Below are positions 33,912-42,425 of a stretch of 64,000 nucleotides of DNA, one piece after another. The first letter of the stretch is position 1, and every line of letters starts with the position of its first letter. The notes beneath the pieces were generated by a model. That model saw only the letters and a list, made by a program, of their open reading frames with translations, searched no databases and was not told the origin of the DNA. The stretch is from assembly GCF_011682045.1 (NCBI RefSeq), contig NZ_VVIW01000010.1, positions 62,001 to 126,000 of the forward strand, written 5' to 3'. The DNA comes from Massilia aquatica. GTDB taxonomy: Bacteria; Pseudomonadota; Gammaproteobacteria; Burkholderiales; Burkholderiaceae_D. Position numbers and translations under genes: made by a program.

Positions 33912-34859
33912 ATGCTCCAGTTAAAAAATCTTGCGCTCGCGCTCTCCAGGGGCGCGCTCGCCGTGCTCTGTTGCGGCATCGTCGCTGGCGCCGCCTGCGC
34001 CCAATCGGTCGCCTTCACCTTCGATGACGGTCCTTCGCTGGCCGACACACCACGTTTCACGCCGCAGCAGCGCAACCAGGCGATGCTCGATGCCCTCGCC
34101 AGGCACAAGGTCAAGGCAGCGCTGTTCGTTACCGCCGGCAATGGCGCCGACAAGCCGGCCGGCTACGCGCTGGCACGCGCCTGGGGCGAGGCTGGCCACG
34201 TCATCGGCAACCACACGATGACCCATCCGGATCTCGACAGCGCCAAGGTCAGCCTGGCGCGATACCAGCAGGAAGTGCTGGAGTGCGACAAGATCACTGC
34301 CACCTTGCCCGGTTACCAGAAATGGTTCCGCTACACCTATCTGCGCGAAGGCAGCGAACCCGGCAAACGCGAGGGCATGCGCGACTTTCTCGCCGCGCAG
34401 GGCTACCGCAACGCCTATGTCACGCTCGACACCAGCGACTGGCGCCTCGACGAACACCTTGCCGAGACCTTGGCGAAGAACAGCAAGGCCGACCTGGCGC
34501 CCCTGAAAAAAGCGTACCTCGCGCATGTGCGCGAACGCGCGCTGGCCTACCGCGCCATGTCGCAGCGGCTACAGGGACGCGATATTGCTCAGGTGATTTT
34601 GCTACACCACAATCTGATCAACGCGCTGTTTCTCGACGACGTGATCGGCATGTTCAAGGAGATGGGCTGGACCATCGTCGCGCCGGCCAAGGCCTTCGAA
34701 GACCCGGTGTACCAGTTCTCGCCGCAACGTCCGGCACACGGACAAAGCCTGCTGCTGTCGATGTCGCGCAGCCTCGGCATGGACAAGCTGGACGACAAGA
34801 AACGCCTGCAAGACGATGGCGAGGCCGATATCGTCCGCCTGAAAGCACAAGGATACTAG
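33912..34859 (+). CDS. Exported polysaccharide deacetylase (NodB fold)
   Basis: 315 residues, signal peptide (ALAVLCCGIVAGAACAQ). NodB motif 1 TFDDGPS holds the catalytic base and metal Asp; motif 2 HTMTHPD provides the two metal His; FRYTYLREGSEPGKR is a motif-3-like Arg. It should remove N-acetyl groups from an extracellular polysaccharide. The end continues 6 bp before the LolC/E gene, so the two are co-transcribed. Start ATG 33912 preferred over TTG 33906. Confidence 0.85.
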   Translation: MLQLKNLALALSRGALAVLCCGIVAGAACAQSVAFTFDDGPSLADTPRFTPQQRNQAMLDALARHKVKAALFVTAGNGADKPAGYALARAWGEAGHVIGNHTMTHPDLDSAKVSLARYQQEVLECDKITATLPGYQKWFRYTYLREGSEPGKREGMRDFLAAQGYRNAYVTLDTSDWRLDEHLAETLAKNSKADLAPLKKAYLAHVRERALAYRAMSQRLQGRDIAQVILLHHNLINALFLDDVIGMFKEMGWTIVAPAKAFEDPVYQFSPQRPAHGQSLLLSMSRSLGMDKLDDKKRLQDDGEADIVRLKAQGY

Positions 34860-34865
34860 GAAACC

Positions 34866-36125
34866 ATGCTCGCTAATTTACCTTACGAATTACAGATCGC
34901 CCTGCGTTACACCAGCGCGCAACGCCGCAGCGAACGCAATCCGATGCTGTCGGTCATTTCGCTCATTTCGGTCAGCGGCATTGCGCTGGGCGTGGCCGCG
35001 CTGATCGTGGTGCTGTCGGTGATGAACGGCTTCCAGAAGGAAGTGGCGGCGCGCATGCTGTCGATGGTTCCGCACATTGAAGTCATGGACGAGCGCGGCG
35101 GCCTGCCCGACTGGGAGCAGACCCTGGCGCAGGCGCGCGGCAATCCGGCCGTGGCCGGCGGGGCGCCGTTCGTCACCTTGCAGGGCATGCTGCTGTACGA
35201 CGAAACCATGCGCCCGGTGGCGGTGCAGGGCATCTTGCCGGCGGCCGAAAAAACCGTGTCGAGCATTGCCGGGCGTATTACCGGCGGCACCCTGGACGAT
35301 TTGCAGCCGGGCCGCTTCAACATCGTGCTCGGCTACGCGCTGGCCGCCAAGCTGGGCGTGAAAGCGGGCGATAAATTGTCGCTGCTGGTGGCGCCGCAGG
35401 GCGCATCAACCACCGCCTGGGCACCGCGCCGGCAAGTCTTCACGGTGACCGGGACCTTCAACGTGGGGCACAACGATTACGATTCCACCGTGGCGCTGGC
35501 GCATATCGACGATGCGCGTTCGGTCGAGCAGCTGGCCTTGCCGACCGGACTGCGCCTGAGTTTGCATGACCTGCACCAGGCCCCGCGGGTGGCGCAGGAA
35601 TTGTCCGCCAGCATGCCGCAGGAACTCATGTTCCGCGACTGGACGCGCCAGAACGAAGTCTGGTTCGCCGCCCTGCAATCGCAAAAGCGCATGATGTTCC
35701 TGATCCTGGTGCTGATTATTGCCGTGGCGGCGTTCAACCTGGTATCCACCCTGGTGATGAAGGTCAACGACAAGCAGGCCGATATTGCAATCCTGCGCAC
35801 CCTGGGTGCTTCGCCGCGCTCGATCATGGCGGTGTTCATGATGCAGGGCGCGCTGGTCGGCGTGATCGGCACCGTGGCCGGGGTGGCGGCCGGCGTGCTG
35901 GTGGCGATGAATGTCCATGTCATCATGCCGGTAGTGGAGAAACTGATCGGCAGCAAGTTGCTGTCGCAAGAGATTTACTTCCTCAGTTCGGTGCCGTCGG
36001 ACCCGCAATGGCAGGATATCGTCATGATTGCCGGCGTGTCGGTGGCGCTGTCGTTCGTGGCGACCTTGTATCCGAGTTATGGGGCGGCGCGGATCAATCC
36101 GGCGGAGTCCTTGCGTTACGAGTAG
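34866..36125 (+). CDS. LolC/E-family lipoprotein-releasing permease
   Basis: 419 residues with the LolCE layout: N-terminal QIALRYTSAQRRSERNPMLS, first helix (LISVSGIALGVAALIVVLSV), a periplasmic loop of about 200 residues, and three C-terminal helices around QADIAILRTLGASPRSIMAV. With LolD it pulls mature lipoproteins off the inner membrane and hands them to LolA. The expected lolD ATPase gene is not downstream; unrelated small genes follow. Many lipoproteins elsewhere in the window would be its cargo. Confidence 0.92.
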   Translation: MLANLPYELQIALRYTSAQRRSERNPMLSVISLISVSGIALGVAALIVVLSVMNGFQKEVAARMLSMVPHIEVMDERGGLPDWEQTLAQARGNPAVAGGAPFVTLQGMLLYDETMRPVAVQGILPAAEKTVSSIAGRITGGTLDDLQPGRFNIVLGYALAAKLGVKAGDKLSLLVAPQGASTTAWAPRRQVFTVTGTFNVGHNDYDSTVALAHIDDARSVEQLALPTGLRLSLHDLHQAPRVAQELSASMPQELMFRDWTRQNEVWFAALQSQKRMMFLILVLIIAVAAFNLVSTLVMKVNDKQADIAILRTLGASPRSIMAVFMMQGALVGVIGTVAGVAAGVLVAMNVHVIMPVVEKLIGSKLLSQEIYFLSSVPSDPQWQDIVMIAGVSVALSFVATLYPSYGAARINPAESLRYE

Positions 36126-36161
36126 CACATCCGCAATTGGCTTGATGAACCAGGACCGACA

Positions 36162-36494
36162 ATGATGAAACCCTTGCGTCAACAGTCAGCCGTGCTCGCC
36201 GAGTGGGCAAATGAACTCGCGCTGCGCTTCGACAGGCCAGTCGACCAGCTGCTCACATCCGGGCTGATGGCGACTGATTTTTCCAGAGCAGTGGAAGTGA
36301 GGACGCCGTACGGCATGACGGTCCGCTTCGACCTGGCGTTCTTCCTGGTGCGGCCCGCCGTGGCTCAGGCGGTTGTGTTTACCGAGCATAGCGGATACGT
36401 CGAATTCGATATGGTGGACGAAATGGCGTTTGCCGAAATCTCCGAGTCGACCTACTACCATGATGCAGAGCTTGAAAATCGGCCGATTCAGTAG
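36162..36494 (+). CDS. Small hypothetical protein
   Basis: 110 residues (ATG 36162 or 36165), ending in an acidic stretch (FAEISESTYYHDAELENRPI). No motif recognised. It opens a run of small, soluble, uncharacterised genes that look like immunity or accessory genes, inserted where lolD would be expected. Confidence 0.5.
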   Translation: MMKPLRQQSAVLAEWANELALRFDRPVDQLLTSGLMATDFSRAVEVRTPYGMTVRFDLAFFLVRPAVAQAVVFTEHSGYVEFDMVDEMAFAEISESTYYHDAELENRPIQ

Positions 36495-36544
36495 CTGTTC
36501 GCCGCCGCATCGGCCGGTGCAGCTGCACGACGGATGGCAGCGTC

Positions 36545-36889
36545 ATGATGCTTGAAGACTTCGGCCTTCACGATGCGACGCTGCTGGCGATTGATTTCGC
36601 GTGGGCCAGCGGTCAATGTGTCGTGCGAATCAGGCACACCTCGCTGGCCGATTGCATCCTGCTGTTCACAGAGGTAACCCGCCTTAGCGTGCCACGCACC
36701 CACCCTTGGGGCCCATCGCAGTCCATTCATTCGGCGTCGACACGCGTCCAGGGCCAGTTCGAGATAGAAATGCAATCCGGCGACCTGATCGGAATTGAGG
36801 CTGGCGCGGTACGCCTGGTGCAGTGTCGGCCGGGGACGACTTGGGATGACGCGACCATGCGCATGCATGAGGGATGGAACCATGAATGA
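36545..36889 (+). CDS. Small hypothetical, immunity-like protein
   Basis: 114 residues, soluble. LHDATLLAIDFAWASGQCVV at the start and THPWGPSQSIHSAS plus EIEMQSGDLI are features I associate with small uncharacterised proteins near polymorphic-toxin loci. Overlaps the next start by 8 bp. Function not proven. Confidence 0.5.
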   Translation: MMLEDFGLHDATLLAIDFAWASGQCVVRIRHTSLADCILLFTEVTRLSVPRTHPWGPSQSIHSASTRVQGQFEIEMQSGDLIGIEAGAVRLVQCRPGTTWDDATMRMHEGWNHE

Positions 36890-37313
36890 AGTGCCTTTTT
36901 TTGTGAGGCGGCAGATCGACCAACGCGATTTGCTGCGCTTCTTCGAGCGCGAACTTGGCTTGTCCTGCGAGAGCATACTGCACCAAAAGGACACAGCGCT
37001 CGCCTTTCTGATGACGATCGAGCACGACGAGGGGTTTCGGCACTATGTCTATTTGTTCTGGCGCGAAGGGCCCGTGCTTGACAAGTCGCTTGCCCAGTTG
37101 GCCCCAATTTTTGCCGACGAGTTCGCGACCGAGATACTTTTCGAGTCGGAATCATCAATCGCGGACACCAGTGCGGAAGAGTGGCTTCTTGCAGTGCCTG
37201 GCGGCGGCGTTCCGACCCTCGTTTCAATCATTGATTTGGCAGATGGCATCGACGTTGCGGGCCCCTACTGCTTGATTGTGGCGGACGATCCGCTGATGCC
37301 ACCGGACAGTTAA
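36882..37313 (+). CDS. Small hypothetical, immunity-like protein
   Basis: 143 residues, acidic and soluble (RDLLRFFERELGLSCESILH, YVYLFWREGPVLDKSLAQLA). Starts inside the end of the previous gene, so translation is coupled. No known domain recognised. Confidence 0.5.
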   Translation: MNEVPFFVRRQIDQRDLLRFFERELGLSCESILHQKDTALAFLMTIEHDEGFRHYVYLFWREGPVLDKSLAQLAPIFADEFATEILFESESSIADTSAEEWLLAVPGGGVPTLVSIIDLADGIDVAGPYCLIVADDPLMPPDS

Positions 37314-37333
37314 CCAAGGGAGGATCGGACGAA

Positions 37334-37693
37334 CTATTGGCTTGGCGATCCAATAAATTTCAAATCGGAAATGAGACCTGCAAATTGTTTTAAGCGTGCA
37401 GGTACGCCCTGGGCATGCCGATGAGCTGACTGATAAAGCTGAAACACGTGCGCGTAATCGCTATCCGATTCGTCAAGGTACCAGGTGTCCATCACCATCC
37501 CATTCGGCCCGTATAAACCAAACGCCACGAATGGCAAGTCCGATTTTTCGTCGTTGTCAGCCCACAGCGCAAGTTTCGTGTTGTTGACAGTGACGGATAT
37601 TGTGTACTTGTCTTTGCGCCAACCGGCATTGCCTTCCTCGGGTTTGACAGAAAGCGCTTTTACAATTTCCCTGTAGTCGTTTGGTATCGACAT
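37334..37693 (-). CDS. Small hypothetical protein
   Basis: 119 residues, soluble (YREIVKALSVKPEEGNAGWR, FGLYGPNGMVMDTWYLDESD). Lower GC than the flanks. Convergent with the immunity-like genes by 20 bp. No family recognised. Confidence 0.5.
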   Translation of the reverse strand: MSIPNDYREIVKALSVKPEEGNAGWRKDKYTISVTVNNTKLALWADNDEKSDLPFVAFGLYGPNGMVMDTWYLDESDSDYAHVFQLYQSAHRHAQGVPARLKQFAGLISDLKFIGSPSQ

Positions 37694-37703
37694 GTGGTCC
37701 CGC

Positions 37704-38639
37704 TCACCGAATCCGCGTCACCTTCGCCGCCGTTGTCTGCCCGCCACCGGTGACTTCATCCGGCTTGTGCTTCAGACTGCCCAGTTGCAGCGCATATTGC
37801 CGGGCGAACTCGGCGCCCAGGAAGAAAATCTGCGCCGAGTAATACACCCACAGCAGCAGGGCGATCATCGAGCCGGCCGCGCCGAAACTGTTGGCCACGC
37901 CGCTGTTACCGATATACAGCCCTATTGCAAATTTCCCCAGGCTGAACAAGGCAGCCGTACCCAGCGCGCCGATGGTCACGTCGCGCCATGACAGCTTGAT
38001 GCGCGGGAGCATTTTGTAGATCACCCCGAACAGCACCGCGATGACCAGGAAGCTGATCGCCCACGATACCCACGACAGCAGCACGGCCGCGTCTTTCCAC
38101 AAGCCATTCATGTAATTTTCCAGCACGGCCAGCGCGGCGCTGACCACCAGCGAGACCATCAGCAGGAAACCCAGCACCAGGATCAGCCCGAACGACAGCA
38201 AACGCGTGCGCAGGATGTCCCACCAGGTCGCGTCGGTGGAGGCCGGCACCGCCCAGATCTCGTCCAGGCTGTCCTTGAGCTCCGAAAACACGGTGGTGGC
38301 CCCGAACAGCAGCAGGCCGGTGGCGATGACGGTGGCCCAGATGCCACTTTCCTTGTTTTGCGCGCCGGCCAGGATCAGCTGGATCGCTTCCGCGCCTTGC
38401 TTGCCGACCAGTCCGCGCAATTCGTTAATCAACTGGCCCTGGGCCGCTTCGGCGCCGTAGAAAAAACCGGCGATGGCGATCACCAGCACCAGGATCGGCG
38501 CCATCGAAAACAGGGTGTAGAACGCCAGTGCCGCGCCCTTGCTGGCGGCGCGGTGCGCGAACCATTCGGTGACCGCGCAGCGCATCACATTGACCAGTTG
38601 TTTGGAGTACGGCGCCCATTCCTTGATTTCCATTGTCAT
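37704..38639 (-). CDS. YihY/UPF0761 membrane protein
   Basis: 311 residues. The RAASKGAALAFYTLFSMAPI signature and six hydrophobic segments (including ILVLVIAIAGFFYG and LLSFGLILVLGFLLMVSLVV) match the YihY family (once called ribonuclease BN), now thought to be a membrane transporter or envelope protein. A longer upstream frame exists, but AAGGAAAG precedes the ATG at 38639. It follows the OmpA gene across a GC-rich hairpin (about 38656-38677) that may only partly terminate. Confidence 0.88.
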   Translation of the reverse strand: MTMEIKEWAPYSKQLVNVMRCAVTEWFAHRAASKGAALAFYTLFSMAPILVLVIAIAGFFYGAEAAQGQLINELRGLVGKQGAEAIQLILAGAQNKESGIWATVIATGLLLFGATTVFSELKDSLDEIWAVPASTDATWWDILRTRLLSFGLILVLGFLLMVSLVVSAALAVLENYMNGLWKDAAVLLSWVSWAISFLVIAVLFGVIYKMLPRIKLSWRDVTIGALGTAALFSLGKFAIGLYIGNSGVANSFGAAGSMIALLLWVYYSAQIFFLGAEFARQYALQLGSLKHKPDEVTGGGQTTAAKVTRIR

Positions 38640-38694
38640 TACTTTCCTTAAATTGCGCGGGGAGCACGCGCTCCCCGCAAAACAGTGAATCTTG

Positions 38695-39726
38695 TTATTG
38701 AACGCGTCGTTCGATGGTGATTTGCTCGACTTCAACGCGGCGGTTCGGTTCCAGGCAGGTGATCAGCGCGGCGCGGTTTTTCTCGGTGCAGGTGACTACC
38801 GGATTGGCCTCGCCCTTGCCGTAGGCTTTCAGGCGCGCGCCGTCGATGCCCTTGGCCACCAGATAGTCGCGCACCGCATTGGCGCGCCGCTCCGACAGCT
38901 TGAGGTTGTATTGCTCCGAACCGAGCCGGTCGGCGTAGCCGGTGATGTCGACGTCGGTGATGCTCGGGTCGGCCGCCAGCGCGGCGGCGATCTCGTCCAG
39001 GCGCGTCTGGGTGACGTTCAGGGTTGCGCTGTTGAAGGCGAACAGCTCGGTGGCGGTGAGCGTGATTTTTTCGAAGCGGGCCGGCGGCGGCGGCGGTGCC
39101 ACCGGTTCCGGCGGCGGCGTGAGTGCCGGCGGCGGGGTCGGCGCTGGCGGTGGCGGCGGCGGCGGAGGAGGAACCGGCTTGTTGAAAGCGTAGTTGACGC
39201 CGATCGTCAGGTATTTGTTGTTGCTGCGGTCGAAACCGAAGGCGTCGTCGCCGCGCAGGCGCCCGCGCACCGTGCGCAGGTCGGCCTGCATCGACCACTG
39301 GTCGGTCAGGCCCAGCTGGAATCCGAGGCCGGCGGTCGCGTAGGGCGAGGTCTTGCTGACCCGGCGCAGCGGATTGTCGACCCGGTCGCGCTCGGCGCCG
39401 ACGCCAATCAGCAGGAAGGGACGGAAATTCTGGCGCGACAGCATCAGCAGCGCGTCCGCGCCCACCAGGGTCTGGCGATAGTTGGCCAGGCCTTCCTTGC
39501 TGCGCGCATGGGTGACGCCCATCTGCACGTCCCACATCTCGGACAGCGGCCTGCCGATCTTGAGGCCGCCTCCGTAGTCGCGTTCGTCAACGCCGAAATC
39601 CTTGTCGGGCCGGAACGCGTTGGCGCTGGGCTGGATATACCACGAGGGATTGATATCTTGCGCAAAGGCCAGTGACGCGCTGCACGATAGTGCCGCAGCC
39701 AGGGCCGTCTTTCTCATTTTGCTCAC
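38695..39726 (-). CDS. OmpA-OmpF-porin-family outer membrane protein
   Basis: 343 residues. Signal peptide (TALAAALSCSASLAFAQ), an eight-strand barrel part (residues about 20-175, with GGGLKIGRPLSEMWDVQMGV), a Pro-rich linker with a nine-Pro run, and a C-terminal OmpA domain (ELFAFNSATLNVTQTRLDEI, DITGYADRLGSEQYNLKLSE). The start is taken as GTG at 39726 because AGGAG lies 5 bp upstream; an ATG at 39717 is the alternative. Role: structural anchor between outer membrane and peptidoglycan. Confidence 0.92.
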   Translation of the reverse strand: MSKMRKTALAAALSCSASLAFAQDINPSWYIQPSANAFRPDKDFGVDERDYGGGLKIGRPLSEMWDVQMGVTHARSKEGLANYRQTLVGADALLMLSRQNFRPFLLIGVGAERDRVDNPLRRVSKTSPYATAGLGFQLGLTDQWSMQADLRTVRGRLRGDDAFGFDRSNNKYLTIGVNYAFNKPVPPPPPPPPPAPTPPPALTPPPEPVAPPPPPARFEKITLTATELFAFNSATLNVTQTRLDEIAAALAADPSITDVDITGYADRLGSEQYNLKLSERRANAVRDYLVAKGIDGARLKAYGKGEANPVVTCTEKNRAALITCLEPNRRVEVEQITIERRVQ

Positions 39727-39795
39727 AGGGAACTCCTATTCGATAGGTCAGTTGAGTTGTCATCACTGAAATGCAGCAGTGTGACGTTCGACTTG

Positions 39796-39837
39796 AGATT
39801 AAGTGGGGGAGTTCAATGCAACCGTTCGATAGCGCAC
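39796..39837 (-). promoter_or_regulatory. GTDCG-N4-CGHAC site and -10 for the OmpA-YihY unit
   Basis: Palindrome GTTCGATAGCGCAC at 39824-39837, 22-bp spacer, -10-like TAATCT at 39796-39801 on the minus strand. Confidence 0.72.
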
Positions 39838-39892
39838 TGTGATTCTGGCCTTGTCTTTTTAATACAACAATTTGTGCGCTTGCTAAGAAAAA

Positions 39893-39926
39893 TCGCGCCG
39901 GACCAGGCGAACCTGGTGCGGCGCGA
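39893..39926 (-). terminator. Rho-independent terminator of the collagen-like gene
   Basis: TCGCGCCG/CGGCGCGA outer stem and ACCAGG/CCTGGT inner stem with a CGAA tetraloop; followed on the minus strand by TTTTTCTT. Confidence 0.88.
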
Positions 39927-39955
39927 CTTATCGCGCGAAAAATAGCCAGGGGCTA

Positions 39956-40273
39956 TTAGTTCGTTTTTTCCGGTACGACGATCACGGTGTCGCCGCCGGT
40001 CTTGCCTTGGTCGCCTTTGGCGCCGTCTACGCCAGGGGCACCTGGGGTGCCGGTTGCGCCAGCGGCGCCTGGGGTGCCGGTGGCGCCCGAGTTGCCGTCG
40101 GTACCAGCAGCGCCGGTCGCGCCGGTTGCGCCAGGAGCGCCAGCCGGGCCAGGTACGGCTACTGGAACTTCAACGGTTGGGGTAACAACCGTTGCAGGTG
40201 GGTTAACAGTGGTTTTTTCGCATGCGGTCAGGCCGGCGATTGCCAGCAGTGCTGCCAGGATAGTCGTTTTCAT
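39956..40273 (-). CDS. Collagen-like lipoprotein
   Basis: 105 residues. Lipoprotein signal (ILAALLAIAGLTACEK), a Pro/Val/Thr linker, then about 17 Gly-X-Y triplets (from GPAGAPGATG to GAKGDQGKTG, residues about 42-94) and a short C-terminal tail (DTVIVVPEKTN). Bacterial collagen-like proteins can form triple helices on the surface. Its small size suggests a short rod anchored in the outer membrane. Confidence 0.9.
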   Translation of the reverse strand: MKTTILAALLAIAGLTACEKTTVNPPATVVTPTVEVPVAVPGPAGAPGATGATGAAGTDGNSGATGTPGAAGATGTPGAPGVDGAKGDQGKTGGDTVIVVPEKTN

Positions 40274-40365
40274 GGTGGTTTCCTTTTATATGTGTCTGGT
40301 GCCGGCGGCAACCAGACTGAACGTCAGTGAAGTCATTGCACACACGAATTTGTGCGAACGGACCC

Positions 40366-40407
40366 AGAATACGGTCTTGTTTAGTTGGAATCTGTACGCC
40401 AACGCAC
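40366..40407 (-). promoter_or_regulatory. GTDCG-N4-CGHAC site and -10 for the collagen-like gene
   Basis: Palindrome GTACGCCAACGCAC at 40394-40407, 22-bp spacer, -10 TATTCT at 40366-40371 on the minus strand. Confidence 0.75.
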
Positions 40408-40474
40408 ACAGCAGAACCCGTCAGCAAAATTGCAACGATGAAAAGATGATCATAGGAAGTAAATTGTGCGAAAT

Positions 40475-40541
40475 GTTCGATGGCGCACAGACCATCGCGG
40501 TCCGCACAGGCAATCTTGCACTCAGTTGTGCGGAACCGAAT
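40475..40541 (+). promoter_or_regulatory. GTDCG-N4-CGHAC site plus a degenerate copy upstream of the winged-helix gene
   Basis: Perfect palindrome GTTCGATGGCGCAC at 40475-40488 with CAATCT 22 bp downstream (40511-40516), and a one-mismatch copy GTGCGGAACCGAAT at 40528-40541. A half-site GTGCGAA lies just upstream at 40466-40472. Confidence 0.6.
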
Positions 40542-40611
40542 TATTGTCAGGCTGTCAAACGACATGTACCGGATCCGGACGAAATGAATCTTCTCTCATG
40601 GAGTACTCAAC

Positions 40612-41223
40612 ATGCATGCAACGACACAGCACCACAATGCGGCCCAAGGCGAAATGACCACATTGCACACCAACGCCAATTCTTCGCTGATCGAGCGCGT
40701 CGCGCCGCAGCCGGCCGAGCGCGCCCCGATCTCGATGGCTCCGATCGAGCGCGTGCGTTCGACGTCGGCCACCCAGCGCCGCATCGAAAACATGCAAAAG
40801 CTGATCGGCGAACTGTCGACCCACGAAATGCTGGCTGACGAGATCGCCTGGTTCCTCAAATTCTCGCCATCCGGCGCGCGTAAGTACATCCGCGACCTGC
40901 GCGAAGCGGGCGTGATCGAACTGGCGCGCTATATCGAAGGTACCGCCACCTACCTGGGCAAAGCGGTGTACCAGATTTCGCCGGATCCGGAACGCGTCAA
41001 GGCTTTCCTGGCCGCGATCGTCCAGCCGAAACGCGAAGGCGCCGCACCGCGCAAAGAGCGTCCGGGCCTGCGCGAGCAGAGCATGGCTGGCACGGGCCGT
41101 CACTTCCATATCCTGGCGGACGACACCCACTATGCCATTCGCGTCAATCGCAGCCCGGTGGCGCGCGATCCGCTGGTCGCCGCCTTGTTCGGCGCAGCGC
41201 CGTCGGCCAAAGACCAGGCTTGA
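40612..41223 (+). CDS. Winged-helix DNA-binding-like protein, unknown family
   Basis: 203 residues. The middle (residues about 60-115: IGELSTHEMLADEIAWFLKF, GARKYIRDLREAGVIELARY) looks like a winged helix-turn-helix, flanked by disordered N- and C-terminal parts. No ligand domain is visible. The gene is divergent from the collagen-like gene and its control region carries several copies of the palindrome, so it is both a likely regulon member and a possible secondary regulator. The start at 40612 is tentative; no strong ribosome site is visible. Confidence 0.65.
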   Translation: MHATTQHHNAAQGEMTTLHTNANSSLIERVAPQPAERAPISMAPIERVRSTSATQRRIENMQKLIGELSTHEMLADEIAWFLKFSPSGARKYIRDLREAGVIELARYIEGTATYLGKAVYQISPDPERVKAFLAAIVQPKREGAAPRKERPGLREQSMAGTGRHFHILADDTHYAIRVNRSPVARDPLVAALFGAAPSAKDQA

Positions 41224-41584
41224 TCCTGCGCTGAGCTGCGCCCGCTGCGCCTGCGTCCGCCATCCGGTCGGACTGCGGGGCAGGGGCCGCCCGCGCGTTT
41301 TATCTTCCAGGCAGGACCGGCGTAGAACGGTCCAGCCCCGGACTCTGTTGTTTCGCTCTCTATTCGGCCGCGCCGTTCGGCCGCGCTATTCGGCCGTCCC
41401 TTAGGCCGTGCCAGTTGGCCCGTGCAGCCCAGCTTTGCCTTCACGCTTTCCTGCCAGGATGCGTGTGTTTCGGCACGTCTGCTGTTTTTCTGTCATTGTC
41501 CCCAATTGAAAACCCCCGAACCAGCCCCACTTGTGGCGGTGCGGGGATGTTCGCTCGTCCCACCCACTCACCCAAAGGAACGCC
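41224..41584. other. Intergenic region with short TTCGGCCG repeats
   Basis: 360 bp without a gene. TTCGGCCG occurs at 41363-41370, 41376-41383 and 41389-41396, a 13-bp period. Nothing else is supported apart from the promoter that must precede the Prx-Grx gene. Confidence 0.5.
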
Positions 41585-42337
41585 ATGTTACCGACGCCAG
41601 AATCGCTTGAAGGCAAGCCCGTACCGAATGTCACATTCAAGGCCCGGCCCAACGACCAGTGGAAAGACATCACCAGCGATGACTTGTTCAAGGGCCGCAC
41701 CGTCGTCGTGTTCTCGCTGCCCGGCGCCTACACGCCCACCTGTTCCTCCACCCATTTGCCGCGCTATAACGAACTGGCCCCCGTGTTCAAGCAGCACGGC
41801 GTCGACGAGATCATCTGCATCTCGGTCAACGATGCGTTTGTCATGAACGAGTGGAAAGTCGGCCAGGATGCCGAGAACATCACCGTGATCCCGGATGGCA
41901 ATGGCGACTTCAGCGAAGGCATGGGCATGCTGGTCGACAAGCGCAACATCGGCTTCGGCATGCGCTCGTGGCGCTATTCCATGCTGGTCAAGGACGGCAT
42001 CATCGAGAAGATCTTCATCGAGGCCGACAAGGAAGGCGATCCGTTTGAAGTGTCGGACGCCGAAACCATGCTGCGCCATATCAGTCCCGACGCCCAGGTT
42101 CCCGAGCCGGTCGTGGTGTTTTCCAAGCCCGGCTGCCCGCATTGCGCGCGCGCCAAGGCCACGCTCAAGGCGCACGGCTTGCAGTTCACCGAGATTTCGC
42201 AGGACCGCAAGATTAATTCCAGCGTGCTGCGCGCAGTCTCGGGCCAGTCGACCTGGCCGCAGGTCTTCATCGGCGGCAAGCTGATCGGCAACGCCGACGC
42301 GGTCGACGCTTACTTCGGCGCCGCCAAGGCGGCATAA
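41585..42337 (+). CDS. Peroxiredoxin-glutaredoxin fusion (hybrid PGdx)
   Basis: 250 residues. An N-terminal Prx5-type domain with the peroxidatic Cys in PGAYTPTCSSTHLP (about residue 50) is fused to a C-terminal glutaredoxin domain with CPHC (SKPGCPHCARAKATLKAHGL). Such hybrids reduce peroxides using glutathione directly. Start ATG 41585 has AAAGGAA upstream. Cytosolic. Confidence 0.93.
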   Translation: MLPTPESLEGKPVPNVTFKARPNDQWKDITSDDLFKGRTVVVFSLPGAYTPTCSSTHLPRYNELAPVFKQHGVDEIICISVNDAFVMNEWKVGQDAENITVIPDGNGDFSEGMGMLVDKRNIGFGMRSWRYSMLVKDGIIEKIFIEADKEGDPFEVSDAETMLRHISPDAQVPEPVVVFSKPGCPHCARAKATLKAHGLQFTEISQDRKINSSVLRAVSGQSTWPQVFIGGKLIGNADAVDAYFGAAKAA

Positions 42338-42425
42338 GCCCAGCCCGCAGCTCCGCGCGCCGGACCGGCGCGCGGAGCTGCGGCGCGGCTTCCTCGTTTT
42401 CGTATCGCACCCGACAAGGACTAAG

